Below are positions 59,011 through 64,000 of a DNA stretch of 64,000 bases, one piece after another. Made by a program: the position numbers and the translations under genes. The notes under the pieces were generated by a model. The model searched no databases, was not told the origin of the DNA, and saw only the letters and a program-made list of their open reading frames with translations. The stretch's first letter is position 1. Each line of letters starts with the position of its first letter. Source of the DNA: Areca catechu (taxonomy: Eukaryota; Streptophyta; Magnoliopsida; Arecales; Arecaceae); the NCBI GenBank assembly GCA_021397845.1, contig CM038050.1, positions 109,357,891 through 109,421,890 on the forward strand, written 5' to 3'.

Positions 59011-60737
59011 TGGTGTGGGCACCAGGATCCGACAGATGCTCCTCAAACCTCTGTGGATCTCAGATTAGGGTTCTTCCTTTCTATGAGTCCTGTAATAAGG
59101 CCTTGAGCCCAAAAACGTTGTTATAATTTCTTGTCAAATTTGTTGAGTCCTGTACCTTGACCAATTTGGGTCAAGTTAGGTCATGAGTCCTGTATTTGTT
59201 CGAGTCTAAGTTTGGACTGGGCCAAAGCCCAAATGAAGTCACTCTAGTTTTCTTCACCAAATCAAGTTCTGGTGGGCCAATCCACCCCTTCTACTTGGTA
59301 TAATGCTAACTCAGGTGCCACCTCAGCTACCTACATGGTGCAACATCAGCTGCCACTTGGGCATCCAAGAAGGGAAATAAAGCGGCATCCTCTTGCTTTC
59401 CGCATGCCTTGGACAACATCCACCTCTTCCCTCCCCCACATCACGCCTTGTTCCATCTAAAGAGGGCGTTGAAGATCCTTGAAGGAACCAAGCCTCAAAG
59501 GAAGCCTCCACCCAAGCTTTCTTCCCAAAGTGATCTTGCAAAGAAGGAAGGTCAAAAGACACACTCCCCTCTTCAAGCCCTCAACCATGCAACGCCCCAT
59601 GGAGTTCTCCCTTGGTCGGCCAAGAATCAATCCTAGAAGATGGCGTGAAGAGCCCAAGGGAACACATCCCTCCAAGCAAGCCATGCCCCACTCCTTCTTC
59701 CCAAAATAAGCATGCTAAGGAAGGAAGTCAAGGAACCAATCCCCCTCTCCAAGCCTTTGCTCATGCCACGCCCAACTCCAAATATTTGGTTCGCCAAAGA
59801 GATGGGATGTGGAAAATTTTTGGGGGCCACCATGAGTCTTGTAATTTGAATTTCAAAAGGGCCTTGGGTGCCTATTTAAAGGACCCAATCCCTCCCTTGT
59901 AGAACTAATGAATGAATGAATGAAGGAATGATTGAGTGATTCATGAAAGTTTGAGTTTCTTCCACCCTCTAACCATTATCTCTTGGGCTAGGTTCGAGTG
60001 GAATTGCCTTCGTCCCCAGGGACGTCGAGTGGTGTGAGGCCACCTGTCCGTCGCCCCAAGGTGTCGCGAATCCTTCATCCTCCAGGACGTCGCGTGGTGT
60101 GAGGCCACATTCCTTCATCCTCCAGGATGTCGTGGGGTGTGAGGCCCCAAGTTATCTCCGACTTCGACTTCGGAATCCAGCCGGACACCGGGCTCGAAGC
60201 CCCTTTCCAACTCCAGTTCAATTCCTTTCCGTGCATCTACACGTTCCGCTGACCTTTCTTTGTTTGCCTACAGGTCCTCCCTGGCATCTCGGGCATTGGA
60301 GACAGTCAGCTTTGCCATCGCGACCTCCCGACCCAAAGCCAGTGCTCCCACGGGTTCGACTGCTCGGGCATCCAGGCCGCATCCGTCGAGTTGAGCATTC
60401 TTTGCACCGGGCGCTTCAGAAGTTTGAGGTTTGCCTTCTCTTTATCTCTTAAGTAGATATTGTAGGTCGAGCTAGTCCTATCAGGGTTTCTTAATCCCGG
60501 GGTCCTGTTCTCGTTCTTACTTTTAGGGCTTTGAACTGCTAGCATAAGCTTCCATTACTGTTCTTCTTATTTCTTATCTTTGCTTTTGATCGGGAATCAA
60601 AATCTTGAAACAACGAAGAAGAACAACAAGAAACATAAAAAAAAAAAATCATCAACCCTAAAAAGAATTCCTTTCAATCGTAAGCATCCTTATTGGCATC
60701 CAGCATCCCTAGCCCTAACCCCCTTGCCTCCACATCA
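59011..60737 (+). repeat. 3' LTR of gypsy-A
   Basis: It is equal in length to the 5' LTR and very similar to it. It is preceded by the polypurine remnant GGGAGAAC and followed by the TTAAG target duplication. The frames at 59409-60452 repeat those in the other LTRs of the family and are not genes. Confidence 0.95.
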
Positions 60738-60920
60738 TTAAGTGGCCTTTTCCTCCTTTGTTGCATCATCTCCGATCAGATCTAGATCCGAAGAATCGAG
60801 GATGTAGAATACTTCTTCCTAAGCAAATTCTATTCTTAGATTTCTCAACTAGTCCACATAGTTTGGTCCAGTTAGTTTATCGGCATCTAGTATGCCCCAT
60901 AGTAATAATGATGAAGCTAT
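60738..60920 (-). pseudogene. gag: Copia-C gag N-terminus
   Basis: On the minus strand it parallels copia-D gag (ILDADKLTGPNYVD), with ATA at 60920-60918 in place of the start ATG and TAG in place of the Trp codon after NYVD. It joins the 46457 segment across gypsy-A. Confidence 0.85.
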
Positions 60921-61115
60921 TAATTTAAATCTATAGTCAGACAAGAACAATACAAAAGCAGACCACCCAAGATGATAATCAAAATTAGAAAAGGACGTTA
61001 AATCTAATTATGTCTCTCACTATTTTTTTCTATTACCATAAACCTTAACTGTGGTAAACGAGAAACCAATATCTAATTTCTTTAGTGGGGTTGAGATCCC
61101 AATTCCTTATAAATG

Positions 61116-61418
61116 TCTTGTGTTTGCACAACAAACATTTATAAGTTTAAAGGTAGGAAATTCTTTTTCTAATTGCATCCCTTGCAATTCTCAATATAAT
61201 ACTTGCCTATAAGACACTTACAGCCTTATGTTTGCATAACAAATCATAATATCTTAGTTTAGTCAGACCCTTCATTTTATATAGTCATGATTGAATAATG
61301 TCATCCTTGAGTTTGCTCAACAAAGTAACATTATCAAGCATACTTAAAGCATAAAATGCACCATGTCAATTTTTTTTTTATGAAGCCTTAATAGTAAGCC
61401 TTGAGTTTGGTCAATAAA
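61116..61418 (-). repeat. Four covarying mini-hairpins in the copia-C leader
   Basis: The plus-strand cores are TTGTG-TTTG-CACAA, TTATG-TTTG-CATAA, TTGAG-TTTG-CTCAA and TTGAG-TTTG-GTCAA. The first three keep full pairing with different bases; the last has one mismatch. Confidence 0.85.
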
Positions 61419-61516
61419 CCTACAATAGTTTTGATATAAATTTGTTTTGGCATGAAGGAAGGCAAATTGTAGTGTGCTTAATTAATTAGCATTTCTAATT
61501 TAAAGTCTAGATATAA

Positions 61517-61663
61517 CCAAATTAGCTAGGTAAGTGGGAGAGATGAGGGGGTCCCCTCATTGCTTTCCTTAGACACCAAATAAATTAGCCAGGTCAGACA
61601 ACGGAACTAATTAAAAATCTCATTTCCTTTACCTTCCCAAAACCACTTGCTTAGACACCAATT
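61517..61663 (-). promoter_or_regulatory. Leader bulged-stem RNA module (copia-C)
   Basis: Minus strand: AATTGG-TGT-CTAAGCAAG (61663-61646) pairs with CTTACCTAGCTAATT (61534-61520), here with a longer basal stem. The inner hairpin CTGACCTGGCTAA...TTTGG-TGT-CTAAGGAAAG lies at about 61597-61563 and is partly decayed. Confidence 0.68.
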
Positions 61664-62101
61664 GGCTAATCAAACCTTAAATGGATTTGCATTATGATTA
61701 ACTTACACTATAACTAAATATAATATTATGAGGGCTTTGATGGTCTTCATACACATCCTAATTAAACATACCAACATGACACATATTCTAGCATATAAGC
61801 ATATTAACCCTAATATGCATAACCAAAACATGACTAAAACAATAATCTATTCACCTCACTCGTTCATGGGATAAGGACATAGTGGCACCCCAACACATCA
61901 TAGGAGATCCCATTGAATTGAAAGAGAGGGTCTTTAAACCCTACTTAGCTCCTATGACCAGACAGCCATGGTGACTAACCCAATCCGAAATAGTTACTAA
62001 GAACATAACATATCACATATATGATATGAACTAATCTTGCAAGAGTCATAGAAAAGTAAACAATTAATACCAAAATAACTACTAGTTGCATGAATCAAGA
62101 T

Positions 62102-62114
62102 GGCTCTGATACCA
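62102..62114 (-). other. Copia-C primer-binding site
   Basis: TGGTATCAGAGCC on the minus strand, a perfect initiator-Met type site, lies one base from the LTR. Confidence 0.93.
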
Positions 62115-62115
62115 C

Positions 62116-62267
62116 TGTTGGGTTTTGGTAGTGCAATGGAAGATCCGACTTCAAAAATTTGATCCTTGAAACCTTGATCGACTAGAACCCTAGACCCAAG
62201 GACTGCTTGACCATGACAACTAATAAATCAAAATTTAAAATTATAGAGGAATACCTAGTATGCTATA
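62116..62267 (-). repeat. Copia-C 5' LTR, inner end only
   Basis: TGTTGGGTTTTGG at 62116 matches the corresponding part of the copia-D LTR, followed by CGACTTCAAAAATT. It is cut at 62268 by a chromovirus LTR; the remainder is presumably beyond the window. Confidence 0.82.
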
Positions 62268-64000
62268 TGGTGCAGATACCAGGACTAGAAGAAATTGACA
62301 GGTCGAACCCATATCCTAGTGGATCACCTGTGAATAATGCCCTAAGCCTAAGCCCGAATCACTTGTAAAATAAGCCCTAAGCCCCAATTTTAAAAACCTA
62401 ATTTGAATTTGGGGCTTTGTCATTTTTTAAATTCTGTTATTTTGATCCAGTTGGATTTGACCCCAAACCATTTTTACCAAGTTAAAATATTTGTTTAGTT
62501 GACTATGCCTTTTGATGAAATTGGGTTCCAATTGATCAAGTTGGGCTTGAAATTAGTTACAATTGAGTCCTTGTAATAAGTTAGTTGGTTAAATTAGTTA
62601 TTAAGTCTTGTGATTAGTTATTTTATTGAGTCCTATAATACAAAAGGGGATCCAAGTCAAGACCCATGTGACTCCTTGAGCCAACCCAAGTCAAGCCATG
62701 TGCCAACTACCTCTGGCGCCCCACCTTCACATGCGCCACCTCATCAATTCTTGGACACATAAGTCACATGCCACATGCCTCTTCATCACATGCCATGTCA
62801 CCCTCTTTTTGGTTGGCCACATGAAGAATGAAGTTATCGACACTTGTTTTAAGAGGAGTAAAAGAGAAAGAGTTTAACCATAAGTTAGCGCCAAGAAGGA
62901 GTTCGGTCGCCCATTCTTTCTCATTTTTTTGTTGCCAAATCCAAGAGGTGTCAACCAAGCCCATCACAAAGAAACTCCATTTCAAGGGGACGCTTATCAT
63001 GATGAGTTTCAAATCTAAGGAGTCCCATTCCTAATTCAAAGATAGGATGGGAGGTATCTTCATCAACTTTTCAAAAGCAAGATAGACACCAAAAAGGAGG
63101 AGGTGAGATACCATATTCATCCATATTGTTGCCCAATTCAAAATTAAGGAGTGGTTTCACGAGTTCTCTTTCATTTGTTGCCAATTTAAGAAGTGTAAAG
63201 AGACAGGCCACTTCCTTCTTGTTGCCCAAATAGGATGAAGATGCCTTGTCGTTCCCCACCTTGATGAAGCCAATCCCATGTTGTTGCCCAAGCTAGATAA
63301 AGGCCAAGAAAAGATCAAGTTCAAGTGTTCATGACACCAGGAGAAGAAATTCCAAGGAGTTGCTACCCAAGAAGAGCTAATTCAAGACTTTGTAACCCAC
63401 ACTTCTCATTTTTGTGGTCTATAAATACCACCATCAACCCCTTTTGTAAAATTAACTATTATTCATGAAATAAAGAAGTTATTATGCCATTCCTTTGCTG
63501 TGTTAGCATCGCGGGGTGTGAGGCCCTACAATTCCTTTATTCTTTGGAGCATCGCAGGGTGTGAGGCCCTAGTTATCCCACCATCAAAAACCCTAGTTGA
63601 CAATAACAATCTTTCTCTCCCTTTTATATTCCTTTAAAATTCTTTCTTCCTTCCATGCCTACTTACTGAGTATTTTGACTGATTGCAGGTGATCGAGATC
63701 AAATGTGATGGTGATATTTGCCTTGGAACCAGTTGAGTTGAAAATCGAAGCCCATAGATCGATAATCTGGAAGTCCTACCACAAGATCCTAGAGCATCCA
63801 ATCAGATCCATAGCAAGATCGATTATAATCTCCGTTGGTAATGTAAAAACATTTTCTAACTCTTAATTTCTGATCCTTTGAGAAGTAGGAACCTTGGTTT
63901 AGGGTGTTTTCTTAATCACCAAATCCTTTTTCCTAGTTTATTTTGATTGATCTTCATTGCGGGCCTGCGACTAGTTCATTAGTTTTGCTTTATTGATTAC
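62268..64000 (+). repeat. Chromovirus LTR (gypsy-H), start only
   Basis: It begins TGGTGCAGATACCAGG, the common chromovirus LTR start. TATAAATA at 63420-63427 is a likely promoter core. Two GGGGTGTGAGGCC-like motifs follow (about 63510-63575), as in the gypsy-A LTR. No CATCA end followed by a primer site is seen before the window ends. The frames at 62764-63259 are not supported as genes. Confidence 0.75.

Larger units (their letters stand above)
46458..60737 (+). mobile_element. Gypsy-A: chromovirus with copia-D inside
   Basis: Equal-length LTRs (1727 bases each; 46458-48184 and 59011-60737) and TTAAG on both sides (46453-46457 and 60738-60742) define it. The copia-C gag sequence rejoins across it. 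Gag is fused to RT by a deletion. The 3' half of integrase and the chromodomain are lost at the copia-D joint, but the polypurine end GGGAGAAC just before the 3' LTR survives. Confidence 0.93.
60921..62101 (-). other. Copia-C untranslated leader
   Basis: No gene is supported. Mini-hairpins of the copia-D type lie at 61116-61135, 61224-61243, 61305-61324 and 61399-61418, and the bulged-stem module at 61517-61663. Confidence 0.82.
43106..62267 (-). mobile_element. Copia-C: oldest host element, split by two insertions
   Basis: Minus-strand order: LTR end (62267-62116), primer site, leader, gag start (60920), [gypsy-A], gag (46457-45965), [solo LTR], gag-protease region (43545-43117), then directly an LTR start (43116). 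Integrase, RT and RNase H are missing, so a large deletion joined protease to the 3' LTR, or another LTR replaced them. Closest relative in the window is copia-D. Confidence 0.83.

Noticed and set aside
59011..60737. Solo LTR interpretation
   Set aside because: TTAAG after it matches TTAAG before 46458, and copia-C gag rejoins across both, so it is the 3' LTR of gypsy-A.
1..64000. Envelope-like gene or captured host gene
   Set aside because: No frame with signal peptide or membrane segments follows any pol, and no host-protein similarity was recognised. The acidic module is the only unexplained coding segment.

Overview
The window is plant nuclear heterochromatin. It consists almost entirely of LTR retrotransposons nested inside one another, and I found no host protein-coding gene, rRNA gene or tRNA gene. 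Evidence for a plant: Ty3/gypsy chromoviruses with a C-terminal chromodomain, a Tat-type gypsy element, Ty1/copia elements with initiator-Met-tRNA primer sites (TGGTATCAGAGC), and 0.7-2.4 kb LTRs. The species cannot be named from the sequence. Every retroelement reading frame is broken by stops, frameshifts or deletions, so this is a graveyard. No copy here looks autonomous.

The layout can be solved from 5-bp target-site duplications (TSDs). The oldest host is a minus-strand copia element, 'copia-C'. Its 5' LTR, leader and gag lie at 62267-60738, 46457-45965 and 43545-43117; a truncated LTR of the same family lies at 43116-43106 plus 16396-15365. Inserted into it, left to right, are: gypsy-G (ends 15364, right flank CAATT); gypsy-E (16402-43105, minus strand, TSD TTTTT); a copia solo LTR (43546-45964, TSD TAGCT/CAGCT); gypsy-A (46458-60737, TSD TTAAG); and the LTR of gypsy-H (62268 to beyond the window). 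Gypsy-G was hit by a minus-strand Tat element (4556-12121), which was hit in its integrase by gypsy-1 (before position 1 to 4555, right flank ATGCA). Gypsy-E was hit by copia-B (17400-29475, TSD AAAAG), by a solo LTR (30540-32120, TSD CCAGC) and by gypsy-F (33415-39650, TSD TATGG). Copia-B's 3' LTR was hit by a further solo gypsy LTR (26773-28594, TSD CAAAC). Gypsy-A holds a truncated minus-strand copia-D (51701-59002). Nesting therefore reaches four levels.

Three features go beyond ordinary nesting. (1) Gypsy and copia elements share a leader module between the primer-binding site and gag: two stems, each with the same 3-nt bulge (usually UGU), paired in the order a1-b1-a2-b2. Compensatory changes preserve the pairing, so this looks like a conserved RNA structure shared across two superfamilies, and it is the best candidate for something undescribed. 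(2) Gypsy-E, -F and -G lack reverse transcriptase and RNase H. In that place they share an acidic segment ending in a 'YFLPF' motif fused to a scrap of integrase, which suggests a non-autonomous lineage. (3) The LTR 3' end together with the primer-binding site is tandemly duplicated with a 30-bp period in two independent elements.

Smaller points include a 2.45-kb LTR-gag tandem duplication in the Tat element, in-frame minisatellites in chromovirus gag, a family of covarying mini-hairpins in two copia leaders, and short-homology deletion joints. All alignments and pairings were made by eye. No folding, alignment or database search was run.
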